Source of the DNA: Ligula intestinalis | Taxonomy: Eukaryota > Platyhelminthes > Cestoda > Diphyllobothriidea > Diphyllobothriidae | Assembly: GCA_036362985.1 (NCBI GenBank) | Contig: JAYGXS010000004.1 | Coordinates: 39,646,475 to 39,710,474 of the forward strand | DNA length: 64,000 nucleotides | Direction of reading: 5' to 3' | Shown here: piece by piece, positions 57,301 through 60,035 of the stretch | How the letters are laid out: every line of letters begins with the position of its first letter | How positions within the stretch are numbered: the stretch's first letter is position 1 | The notes under the pieces: model-generated | The model's input: only the letters and a program-made list of their open reading frames with translations | Told to the model about the DNA's origin: nothing | Database searches by the model: none | Translations under genes and position numbers: made by a program

Positions 57301-60035
57301 TTAAAATACAGACAAATAGCATTCTTTTCTTGTACATAACCAATCTCTACACATACTACAGTACGTATGTAATGCATAGTGCCTATCTTGCGTTTGCTAA
57401 TCAAGAACTAGGACTCTCTGGTTATTGCGCCCCCCGCTTATTAAGCCGAATTTGGTCTGGGCCCGAGGTGGGCTTAATAGCCGACGCCTACGGTACCACA
57501 GTAAACATGGATCTTTGCCCTAAACCTTGGCCTAACCTCAATCCTGACTTCAAACATAACCCTTTTTTCCCTGGTACAGCGCAAAACCACCTATACTGCG
57601 GATAGTTCGTCTTTTTATATCTTATTTAGAGCCACATAAGTAACCTTAATCACACATTTTAAAATGGCGTCCGAGTTCTTTCTCAGTAAGGACCTAAATA
57701 CTTGCCTGGCAAGAAGTGAACACCTTGTTTCTCTACTGCCTCCGTGCTTAAATGAAGAGGATCGATCGAAGTGAAATACCTTGGTTTACCCGGAAGTGAC
57801 TTTCTCCGATGTTATCTACAATCAGGTCATTGTTCCATTTTAATCCCAAAGCTGCTGCGTAAGAGCGCGCCGTAGGTGGTCTCACACACGGTTGTGTAAT
57901 TCATCCTCCGTAAGTACTGCCTAACAAAGCATGTGAGACCTTAAATGCGACTCAGAGGCAAAACACGTTCTGCCTTAGAAAAAAAAGATGCGATCTTTGG
58001 CGTTGCGGATTCTCATTGGAACACATCCTCAGAACCAGGCACGGATAAGAGCAATGAAGTTTTGAGAAAACCAGTATTTGTAGGACGCATTTCTCACGCC
58101 ATCATGTGGTTACTGCGAGGGGACTGGGCTACACCGTTAAGTTCGACAAGTCTGAAATTCTCACAACGGCTGACAACAGTTTGAGCTGTGAATTACTGGA
58201 GGCTTGGTTTTCCGGTCGCACGAATTAATAAGCGGAATTACCCGTCGGCTCCATACTCGGTGTCGTAACTTTGCGTATGCAGAATAATTAGCCACGCGAA
58301 CATACATGATTGCCAGTGATGACTGCGAAATTTGCTAAATTAATTGGGCACCTGGTCCCACGGCAACTGCGTCCTCTAAGTAGTGCACTCCTTGCGTCTT
58401 TATGAATCTTATTTGCAACTCTCTGATGGTGGGCTTGAGCGGAAATGGCAAACTTCGTGTCAATAAACTTCATGTTTCAGCAATCCTATCTTTTCCTTCT
58501 GAACTGCTTCCTGGAATTTATTTCTTTGCTTCTACCAACATCCTCTTTTACCGGTCAGTCGAGTTTGGTTAACGTTATTTCCAGAAGGTTTTCCACGTTC
58601 AAGACGGTACTCTGTTGAGCGTTGGATTACTGGTCAACGGAGTCCGTTTTCAAAATGTTGGTTTGCGAATGAGGTTGGCAGTCATCTTTCCAGTTGTGGT
58701 CAATGCTAAACCGGAAGGAGATTTAACCCGCAGATAGCGATGCAATCCAAATTAATAGACCTGCCTATCCTATATCCAAATGCCTTCGTCAAAAATCATC
58801 AGGTGCTTCACTAAAAGAAACTTTTGCTTATGGCTTAAATTATGGTGGTCTAATGGTGTCAAAAGTCATGTTTAGATTCACATATTTTGTCAGACACAAA
58901 TGCTGTTCAAGGTAGCAGTCTAGTTTATCGCAGTTCTTTTTCTATCTTCACATCTTAGACCTGACTTTTAAATGTTGACCCAATTAGTTCTATTTAGTAG
59001 GCCCTTTTGCGTTTTTGTAAGACCTCGCAAACTGCCCCATGGAAATGATGGATAGATTGCAGGGTGTTTGTATCCGGTGTCTGTTCTTATTATACTCTCT
59101 CAGCGGAGTACGGCATCTGCGTAGTTTTTCGCACAACTTATTGGCGTCGGCGCTGCTGTTCCTGTTTGTGTGACTGGTTTTTCCTCTCATTATAACCAAC
59201 TGAAAATCACGATTTAGTCCTCTTCCCCGTTGATTGTTTTTCTCTTGAGTCCACCTGTTTCGTAGGCAATCAATCAAGCCCAAAGGTAACCTCTAGCTTT
59301 TGAAAAGTTAGAACGTGCTTTTTCTGCATATCAAGGTGGACTTTGGCAGGTTGGTTTTTTTCGCGTAACCAGGTAGTTTGTGCTGAGTGCACAGTTTGAT
59401 GACAACCTCGGGAATTTGCTAAGGCTCCTGGCGAATGTTTCCGCCAGCCATGTCGATATTTACTTCTGACGCGCTAAGTGACTTAAGATAGCCCCCGATT
59501 TCAGCGATAAGACCAGGTGGTCAAAGTAGCTACTGTACACACAACCAAATAACACCTTGTGACCCTGATTCCCCCATCTTCAGCATTTGGACCACATGCA
59601 ATATACTTAGCCTCTATTTTTGTCATCCTGTTCAATATTCTTGATAAGTATTTTTATCTGCATGCAAATGCGTACCTTTGAACTCCTCAGCCTACTTATA
59701 TCGACTCTTGCCTGCGACTTTTTCGTCTGCTTCTTCGACCTAATAAAGTCCTCCTTTCATCTTCGTTCTACCCGCTGCATCAGGCTTATGCCTCAATCAA
59801 ACCTAGTCAAAATGTGCGACAGAAGATGCCTCTGTCACAAAAAACGAATGAGGATGAAGAGAAGGGTCAATTTAATGGCGAGTTGAATACTGTCGTCCTG
59901 GAGCCTACGGACGAATTCTTTCGGATGCTTAATCGGAAGTCAGAGGAGGAGCGGTCAGAGGAGAGCGTCTCCACCGCCAGTGATGAAAGCTCCAGCGACG
60001 CAGTTTCTGTCGGTGAACCGTCTCCTGTCGGTTTG
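9308..60035 (+). CDS. Very large multi-exon gene (23 coding exons chained); tentative CEP350-like centrosomal scaffold
   Basis: I chain 23 exons into one open frame of about 7.1 kb (about 2,370 codons), with all 22 junctions phase-compatible and flanked by AG/GT. Both ends are open: the first exon enters in phase 1 and the last leaves in phase 0, so the start and stop lie elsewhere. The protein is rich in Ser, Thr, Pro and Ala. Coiled-coil-like islands occur at residues about 1-19 (LQKLRQIVQRQKAEVA), 270-300 (RKERQEKRQRELEAAEL), 1119-1175 (LRAEELRRRKHKAQ) and 1520-1560. A conserved-looking helix lies near 845-885 and another near the end (LFNELLNNAVNTVLAE). This architecture suits a large microtubule or centrosome scaffold, and CEP350 is my best guess from memory. 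No CAP-Gly or other defining domain is visible, so the name is tentative while the gene itself is well supported. Confidence 0.75.
9462..9611 (+). CDS. Exon 2 (150 bp, phase 1-1)
   Basis: Acceptor ttgctttag and donor gtgagt. It encodes KGVPSNALLTSTEDSNVV through CSSPPAYR, a polar linker with no recognisable domain. Phase 1 at both ends matches its neighbours on either side. The 97-bp intron before it is short compared with the rest of the gene. Confidence 0.75.
9977..10141 (+). CDS. Exon 3 (165 bp, phase 1-1)
   Basis: Acceptor gatcttcag and donor gtacgt. It encodes PQADLHTRSRKVAHPTS and a more structured-looking patch, DWRLGSQLIQKFFGSKIE, that could be a short helix. The open frame extends upstream past the acceptor, but only the spliced phase joins exons 2 and 4 without stops. 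Confidence 0.75.
10272..10508 (+). CDS. Exon 4 (237 bp, phase 1-1)
   Basis: Acceptor cccttgaag and donor gtatgt. The product is acidic and polar: ESDRLVSPKSQSLLHKVDVK, a glutamate-rich stretch, then SLEEDVANTEAPSLVGQKRP. No domain is recognised. It is the fourth consecutive exon with symmetric phase 1, so any of exons 1-4 could be skipped without losing the frame. Confidence 0.75.
10509..11708 (+). other. Intron, nothing else recognised
   Basis: About 1.2 kb between exons 4 and 5. It starts gtatgtcagtg and ends in a pyrimidine-rich stretch before the tandem acceptor. I see no repeat shared with the rest of the window and no exon-like segment. Confidence 0.4.
11709..12055 (+). CDS. Exon 5 (347 bp): Gln/His tract and basic-acidic coiled coil
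   Basis: The donor is gtgagc and the exon leaves in phase 0. It begins with ASCQKSARNQAKSGQQ, then a Gln/His run (QHQQHQQQHNQEQ), then REALRALVRQQRKERQEKRQ followed by RELEAAELTRTRIARNLQL, a long charged helix likely to form a coiled coil, and ends HGPPPHKPPVGAWN. Two acceptors three bases apart (ttag at 11708, cagcag to 11711) keep the same frame. The frame is chosen because it alone has no stop across the exon. Confidence 0.85.
12205..12440 (+). repeat. Dispersed repeat family A, copy 1
   Basis: The left end reads acagttcgaccgtcactacc, then atatccaccatgtgc. The interior has cgtgtcagcacagaattaag. The right end reads cagtctgcgcgtgacacacg. The same ordered landmarks occur at 16800-17050 and 61925-62110, and the right end alone at 37775-37835. 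No coding capacity, no obvious inverted ends. Confidence 0.55.
13095..13410 (+). repeat. Dispersed repeat family B, copy 2
   Basis: Ordered matches with 34640-34930: gaatacggaag, then attgcactcccattacaaat, cctaacatagggaacgtggt, gcacgcgaag, a GC-rich middle ending in gccgggcacaaat, gtgagggaaggga, a GA run, gtacggtaaatgcag, and cgcaagtttac. The GA run (13288-13303) is a small microsatellite inside the copy. Confidence 0.55.
14430..14605 (-). mobile_element. RTE-like LINE C-terminal scrap
   Basis: The minus strand reads ARISQAIQERQRKWFRQLLR near 14525-14440. It matches the RISQAIQERRLRWFGHILRR segment of the larger LINE at 47060-46990 in order and spacing. The DNA also matches along 14460-14600 (cctgagatatcctc and cagaaacctcc). 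It is an independent, older and much shorter fragment of the same family. Confidence 0.65.
15590..15790 (-). repeat. SINE body, minus strand
   Basis: Read on the minus strand, this contains acctgggttgggtacggctg followed by gctgataacttccaataagc and cagccattccagtctta. It aligns with the body of the tRNA-headed SINE at 52130-52400 (gcctgggttgagtataactg, gctgatgacggc, tgtccattctagtct). The tRNA-like head is not recognisable in this copy. Confidence 0.55.
15857..16199 (+). CDS. Exon 6 (343 bp, phase 0-1)
   Basis: Acceptor cttgttgcag and donor gtactc. It encodes DTVTSQPNEYLPSMDAVT, then TTLQALGASNSNADVVGE and a more ordered segment, RLRLLTMFGDRVPSELARRA plus SELLAEAEDS, that reads like a helical motif. 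A basic tail (GRRRTILKSHVRPKKQ) follows. Phase 0 at the acceptor and 1 at the donor match exons 5 and 7. The donor ends in ACTC rather than AAGT, so the 3' border is slightly less sure. Confidence 0.8.
16200..18497 (+). other. Intron 6
   Basis: About 2.3 kb. It contains family A copy 2 (16800-17050) and a G run at about 17920-17928. The rest has short open frames without splice or codon support, and I see no further gene. Confidence 0.5.
16800..17050 (+). repeat. Dispersed repeat family A, copy 2
   Basis: Landmarks in order: cagtttgaccgtcgcaatcg, gatgtccatcgtgtgc, agtggacttacacag, gtcaagaaagccggtgtcag, gcagtgactgatatagtcaa, and gcgtgccacacatgtct. They match copy 1 at 12205 and copy 3 at 61925. 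It differs by scattered substitutions and small indels, as expected for an old repeat. Confidence 0.55.
18498..18725 (+). CDS. Exon 7 (228 bp, phase 1-1)
   Basis: Acceptor aaactcacag and donor gtaagg. In phase 1 it is open throughout: VDRTVRARRLPSPPHLNNP, then SSVLRVDNSLSAGGDGV and CSTQAQYTPIGTFTHAVRD. No ATG frame shows it; it was found from splice phase. It is a Pro/Ser-rich linker with no domain recognised. Confidence 0.7.
19660..19840 (+). CDS. Exon 8 (181 bp, phase 1-2)
   Basis: Acceptor ctactatatag and donor gtacgt. Phase 1 gives KIRVTDYNNGLGVGCLSSS, then HTVADSKQQKAMQAAAANAK and a basic tail, HPISNDRINPP. The frame is stop-free and compatible with both neighbours. The acceptor has a weak pyrimidine tract immediately upstream but a long one (ctctttttttgtcctccct) just before it. 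Confidence 0.65.
20930..21020 (-). repeat. Degenerate tRNA-like SINE head
   Basis: On the minus strand, ggctcaatggcagagcgtca (about 21003-20984) resembles a tRNA A box. The expected B box downstream is unrecognisable (aggtcaaaactta), so this is not a functional tRNA gene. It is more likely the decayed head of a tRNA-derived SINE. Confidence 0.35.
21320..21480 (+). repeat. Degenerate CCTAA/CGTAAC-like tract
   Basis: The tract contains aaccctaaacttaactgtac, aatcctaacttaatctta, aaccgtaactctaaccgtaa and tatccctaatc. Units of about six bases vary around (C)CTAAC. It resembles a decayed telomere-like or simple-satellite array. Similar wording flanks the inverted-repeat element at 56967. Confidence 0.4.
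23072..23408 (+). CDS. Exon 9 (337 bp, phase 2-0), acidic Ser-rich
   Basis: Acceptor atactcactag and donor gtagac. It encodes HSGENADHNAHRKYLTSLSA, then a helix-like CTQEALCKARISANRTRRLL, then an acidic run with DPAASDSESPFTPSTDDETL and EASSDEVGSADDEAAVVSDQ. The acidic Ser/Asp blocks look like casein-kinase-type phosphorylation sites (inference). The open frame extends upstream into the intron, but the acceptor phase fits exon 8. Confidence 0.85.
23600..23735 (-). repeat. tRNA-derived SINE, head and part of body
   Basis: On the minus strand the sequence starts atggctcattggtagagcgt, a clear A box, followed 30 bases later by ctggttcgggttccaggtg, a B box. A non-tRNA body of at least 90 bp follows instead of a 3' acceptor end. 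The pattern is that of a Pol III SINE, not a tRNA gene. Confidence 0.6.
23895..24290 (+). repeat. SINE-like repeat, related copy 1 plus tail of another
   Basis: Positions 24018-24270 align with 26080-26330. Shared landmarks are acgttctctatgcggtttc, gtatatga.ct.cag, gtcgaagacaatca.ctgc, and at.atgttatac/aatatcgtactc. Just upstream, 23905-23960 matches the extreme 3' end of the other copy (catagatactagct followed by cccagacac). So two partial copies lie side by side here. Confidence 0.55.
25440..25609 (+). CDS. Exon 10 (170 bp, phase 0-2)
   Basis: Acceptor caatcgccag and donor gtaagc. In phase 0 it reads CHNTRLALRVSGLSERVKNG, then DVEVTRNTDFQFEPDPLRFM and SVYRQKCRMAAPAPDV. It was predicted because exon 9 leaves in phase 0 and exon 11 enters in phase 2. 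The only open segment meeting both conditions is this one. The middle patch (FQFEPDPLRFMSVYRQK) looks conserved-domain-like but I cannot name it. Confidence 0.65.
26050..26390 (+). repeat. SINE-like repeat, related copy 2
   Basis: Aligned with 24018-24270 over about 250 bp, then extends through ccgcatagatactagctaaa and gcccagacac. Inside it, ggaaatgtccattctac also occurs in the 52-kb SINE body, linking the families. Confidence 0.5.
26607..26640 (+). repeat. TA microsatellite
   Basis: A run of alternating T and A (tatatatatatatata) in the intron between exons 10 and 11. Ordinary simple repeat. Confidence 0.9.
28289..28448 (+). CDS. Exon 11 (160 bp, phase 2-0)
   Basis: Acceptor ttttactcttcag and donor gtgtgt. 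It encodes TAHVPCKPNAEVPTEDAKMT, then PEVAIPRPLSRTVVDATANH and DSESITSTAL, a Pro/Thr/Ser linker. The open frame runs on past the donor, but phase 0 there fits exon 12. The donor is weaker than most in the gene. Confidence 0.7.
29380..29900 (+). mobile_element. RTE-like LINE RT fragment (plus strand)
   Basis: At 29532-29700 the plus strand reads NPGKTKGFWSWIPGQE, then ITDRQLEVESFKYLRSRLLP and VQSKDVIVSLRKSF. It aligns with INFGKTKLFSSCIPDQD, INGHQLEKVDRFKYVGARLL and GQSKDDIASRIDA of the minus-strand LINE near 47470-47300. Frameshifts follow. It is an old, 5'- and 3'-truncated copy of the same family within the intron before exon 12. Confidence 0.7.
30384..30674 (+). CDS. Exon 12 (291 bp, phase 0-0): helical module
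   Basis: Acceptor tttctcaattag and donor gtacct. After a Ser/Thr-rich lead (HGTTRTKSSHNSSARSTL) comes HIFVGSLPPAPTGPPRLT and then a regular helical stretch, LGLSLTANVNRLDALAAS, IEQLQGMESLRQLSLAQA and ESVSLAQLIQ. This is the most domain-like part of the protein. I associate a segment of this kind with the middle of CEP350, but that is from memory and not checked. Confidence 0.8.
30797..30907 (+). CDS. Exon 13 (111 bp, phase 0-0)
   Basis: Acceptor ccttttcttag and donor gtgagt. It encodes CGQVKESFGINQPASTNRQP, then SELITSNQNHRTVKEED. Small, polar, frame-neutral exon that could be skipped without a frame change. Confidence 0.75.
31058..31301 (+). CDS. Exon 14 (244 bp, phase 0-1)
   Basis: Acceptor gttgtctag and donor gtaagt. 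It encodes PPSVDLQTRKPVAVVSSS, then ESSAAVISTSISARNTLNTS and ILEITHTARPRSAQDS. It is Ser/Thr-rich throughout and has no recognised domain. Open in only one frame across the exon. Confidence 0.75.
31454..31638 (+). CDS. Exon 15 (185 bp, phase 1-0)
   Basis: Acceptor cattcctttgtag and donor gtcagt. It encodes VSEAIQSVAEVSNSQLDPGI, then VRTSRQTSVLSQEAEPQIAK and HVFPKTLDRPSLADK. The long open frame around it extends into both introns, but splice phases fix the borders. Confidence 0.8.
31773..31924 (+). CDS. Exon 16 (152 bp, phase 0-2)
   Basis: Acceptor atccctcacag and donor gtaagg. It encodes SLNTTNDLLTAIEALDQPVG, then KTAKAEKAVDASDFGGQILR and LDSEDYKG. The end joins exon 17 to give EDYKGLYKLRAEELRRR, which starts a coiled coil. 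Confidence 0.8.
32216..32342 (+). CDS. Exon 17 (127 bp, phase 2-0): coiled coil
   Basis: Acceptor gttttgtctatag and donor gtaacc. It encodes LYKLRAEELRRRKHKAQLVM, then LLSERLALQESEVVQLESKA and LQ. The heptad-like spacing of Leu and the charge pattern indicate a coiled coil that continues into exon 18 (SLRRKLAEPPK). This supports the join across the 3-kb intron between them. Confidence 0.85.
32925..32990 (-). mobile_element. PLE 3'-end motif, minus strand
   Basis: Minus strand: a degraded CTGATGA box (32988-32982 reads TTGATCA), a 17-base spacer that can fold (gatccgcgcaggattcc region), then GAAAC and gtccggtgaatagaattttt. The same arrangement occurs at three other loci here. It is adjacent to a LINE tail on the opposite strand. 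Confidence 0.5.
32989..33045 (+). mobile_element. Extremely 5'-truncated LINE tail
   Basis: About 45 bp, caagggcgaaagccttcttc then ccttaataaggtgactgact, repeat the last 45 bp of the LINE 3' end at about 4233-4275. No other LINE sequence precedes it, so only the 3' tip was copied or survives. Confidence 0.6.
34640..34930 (+). repeat. Dispersed repeat family B, copy 3
   Basis: The fullest copy of the family: ctaaacgggctgcgtgttat, gtgcactggaccaac, gggctgcactcccataaaaa, aggggagcgtgattgcaagc, a GC-rich middle, caccgggcacacgtggttga, gggaagagagtgtacggtgg, and ttcacgcgcaagtta. It matches 13095-13410 over most of its length and 8690-8835 over its left half. Confidence 0.55.
35398..35843 (+). CDS. Exon 18 (446 bp, phase 0-2): basic then Ser/Thr tract
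   Basis: Acceptor ctcatgtctag and donor gtaagt. It begins SLRRKLAEPPKLTPPLVGRG, then a basic patch, GVRTPASRKRAALSRKRKE, that looks like a bipartite nuclear-localisation or microtubule-binding type sequence. An acidic block (EPEEESVSGAAVVSS) and a Thr/Ser run coded by acc/act repeats (STTTTTTTSTSTTASS) follow. The end reads SARSAISANVTDVP. The Thr run is likely length-polymorphic. Confidence 0.85.
36154..36193 (+). CDS. Possible 40-bp micro-exon (phase 2-0)
   Basis: Between tatctgtgcag and gttagt lie 40 bases reading VRSSLAGLPSVYR in phase 2. This fits the donor of exon 18 and leaves in phase 0. If used, exon 19 must start at 37328 (acceptor cttcaaacag, phase 0) instead of 37378. Both routes stay open, so this may be an alternative exon or chance. 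Confidence 0.3.
37378..37601 (+). CDS. Exon 19 (224 bp, phase 2-1)
   Basis: The preferred acceptor is ccttgcctgctcag and the donor gtaaca. It encodes SLRAKVLSARNLSMTAAADA, then TGQNAASTGRTSASAAAVVP and ESSAGRPHGSRAATPRSTSS, an Ala/Ser/Thr-rich linker. An upstream acceptor at 37328 in phase 0 also gives an open frame (LKLKSLPTLIISPCLL) and would suit the possible micro-exon at 36154. Confidence 0.7.
37775..37835 (+). repeat. Repeat family A, right end only
   Basis: The sequence gcagtgactgataaaattaa then cgcgtgacacgcacatgacg matches the right ends of the family A copies at 12405-12435 and 16995-17045. The left part is not recognisable. Confidence 0.35.
39188..39714 (+). CDS. Exon 20 (527 bp, phase 1-0)
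   Basis: Acceptor gtacctcttcag and donor gtgcgt. It opens EHTIDLRSSTSARTLTQLFD, continues through a Ser/Pro/Ala-rich stretch, then a basic run (SLRQRHHRRDKESRLCARS). It ends in a helical, coiled-coil-like segment, DCEWRSQLYAMIDNLVKQER, LLARLDRSGSG and HELKRFAKTLSKHRQ. An ATG lies at 39544, but the frame is open far upstream to the acceptor, so the ATG is internal. Confidence 0.85.
39970..40067 (+). repeat. Direct repeat, left copy (98 bp)
   Basis: Starts acccctcattttcatttttt and ends gtatcagctttagcataaac followed by gtct. It matches 41099-41197 with only a handful of differences. The left copy merges into the CT-rich tract upstream; the right copy does not. Confidence 0.85.
41099..41197 (+). 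repeat. Direct repeat, right copy (99 bp)
   Basis: Second copy of the 39970-40067 sequence, about 93% identical by eye and 1,129 bp downstream in the same orientation. Flanked on the left by an AC dinucleotide run and on the right by unrelated sequence. Confidence 0.85.
42655..42790 (-). mobile_element. PLE 3'-end motif, minus strand
   Basis: On the minus strand, an intact CTGATGA box (42765-42759) is followed 19 bases later by GAAAC (42739-42735). Then come atcaggcgaatgaaagtatt and cagcgatcgagtcg, matching the downstream parts at 55830 and 63165. A small (GCT/CAG) run at 42781-42795 borders it. It is the 3' tip of a Penelope-like element. Confidence 0.6.
43167..44710 (+). CDS. Exon 21 (1544 bp, phase 0-2), giant Ser/Pro/Glu-rich exon
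   Basis: Acceptor tctatctaacttag and donor gtaagc. It is 514 codons of open frame, the longest in the window, starting MCTQIIERIHGDLVAHYSRE in phase 0. The initial ATG is therefore probably internal. Composition is Ser, Glu, Asp, Pro, Thr and Ala with an acidic Glu run (HSEEEEEEHV) near residue 120 and an acidic end, EYDINESSISDDNDDEDNDS. A probable linear motif, HRVLDMFSPRAS, lies near residue 215. No globular domain is visible; it reads as a long disordered, phosphorylatable linker. Confidence 0.9.
47130..47822 (-). pseudogene. RT palm/thumb frame of the RTE-like LINE (230 aa)
   Basis: The longest intact piece of the LINE. It covers RT motifs from RFTTARVLVHN through VRQGFVFSPILSNYVIDWIL, the YADD catalytic box and GKTKLFSS, to RLYGTSIRSVLLYGCECW at the thumb. 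The upstream finger motifs lie in a different frame (48243-47779), so the enzyme is split. Confidence 0.8.
47779..48308 (-). pseudogene. RT finger region of the RTE-like LINE, two frames
   Basis: Two overlapping frames (48308-48057 and 48243-47779) give LPSEEVVDAMKRLRNNKACG and then EIYKSCVDTLVSRLHEATVQ, PGDWGSGILVLVHKKRDKTR and HQAGFRAGRGCADQIFT. The switch near 48240 is a frameshift in the middle of the GPDGIP-equivalent motif. Confidence 0.75.
52130..52400 (+). repeat. tRNA-derived SINE with head and body
   Basis: The head has an A-box-like gacctgctggttagatgtcc (about 52148) and a B-box-like cgccggttcgagcg (about 52189-52202), 40 bases apart. The body reads gcctgggttgagtataactg, gctgatgacggc, tgtccattctagtct and cattgtcttcgtcggtaata. 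The body matches 15590-15790 (minus strand). It lies in the intron before exon 22. Confidence 0.6.
53237..53867 (+). CDS. Exon 22 (631 bp, phase 2-0): Pro/Ala-rich with C-terminal helix
   Basis: Acceptor attttttttcaag and donor gtaagt. It encodes RVYFDDASSPAAKVVDSHPA and a long Ser/Pro/Ala linker with a basic patch (MGVGKSKRVASSPPPPPASP). The end is a helical module, HALAAVATNLFNELLNNAVN then TVLAEDAGR. Such a short amphipathic helix near the end of the known protein recalls modules in the C-terminal part of CEP350-type proteins (from memory). The ATG at 53241 is internal to the frame. Confidence 0.9.
54108..54135 (+). repeat. GTCT tetranucleotide microsatellite
   Basis: Six tandem copies of gtct in intron 22, after which sequence is non-repetitive. 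Confidence 0.9.
55796..55890 (+). mobile_element. PLE 3'-end motif, plus strand
   Basis: The box region reads TTGGATGA (degraded CTGATGA), followed by gaatccgcgacggatttc, which can pair GAATCC with GGATTTC around a GCGAC loop, then GAAA at 55824-55827. Downstream, caggcaaattaaagtctttt and gagcgatggcatctcc match the other copies. No coding part of the element is seen. Confidence 0.5.
56920..56966 (+). repeat. CCTAA-like tract, left part
   Basis: Reads ctaatcctaacgtaaaccta then aaccgtgggcctaatcttaa. After the inverted-repeat element the same style resumes at 57515-57565 (ccctaaaccttggcctaacc). It resembles the tract at 21320-21480. Confidence 0.4.
56967..57493 (+). mobile_element. 527-bp non-autonomous DNA transposon with TIRs and TA target duplication
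   Basis: The left end starts CAGTAGTCGTCGGTTATTAA then GCCCAC. The reverse complement of the right end starts CCGTAGGCGTCGGCTATTAA then GCCCAC, so about 22 of the outer 26 bases match. TA lies immediately outside both ends (56965-56966 and 57494-57495). Further TTAATAAGCCC-type units follow inside each end. No transposase frame is present. TA duplication plus TIRs of this form point to the Tc1/mariner (Tigger/pogo-like) superfamily. A TIR of CAGT-type would fit, but the assignment is inference. Confidence 0.75.
59784..60035 (+). CDS. Exon 23 (252 bp, phase 0-0), last exon recognised
   Basis: Acceptor tctacccgctgcatcag and donor gtaagt. It encodes AYASIKPSQNVRQKMPLSQK, then GELNTVVLEPTDEFFRMLNR and KSEEERSEESVSTASDESSS. 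A later acceptor (gcgacag, exon from 59823) keeps the frame but has a poorer pyrimidine tract. The donor is strong, so coding continues beyond, but no compatible exon is visible before the window ends. Confidence 0.8.

Larger units (their letters stand above)
53868..59783 (+). other. Intron 22 (5.9 kb)
   Basis: It contains a TCTG microsatellite (54108-54135), an AT-rich block (about 54600-55400), a PLE end (55796-55890) and the inverted-repeat element at 56967-57493. I see no exon-like segment with matching phase. Confidence 0.5.
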
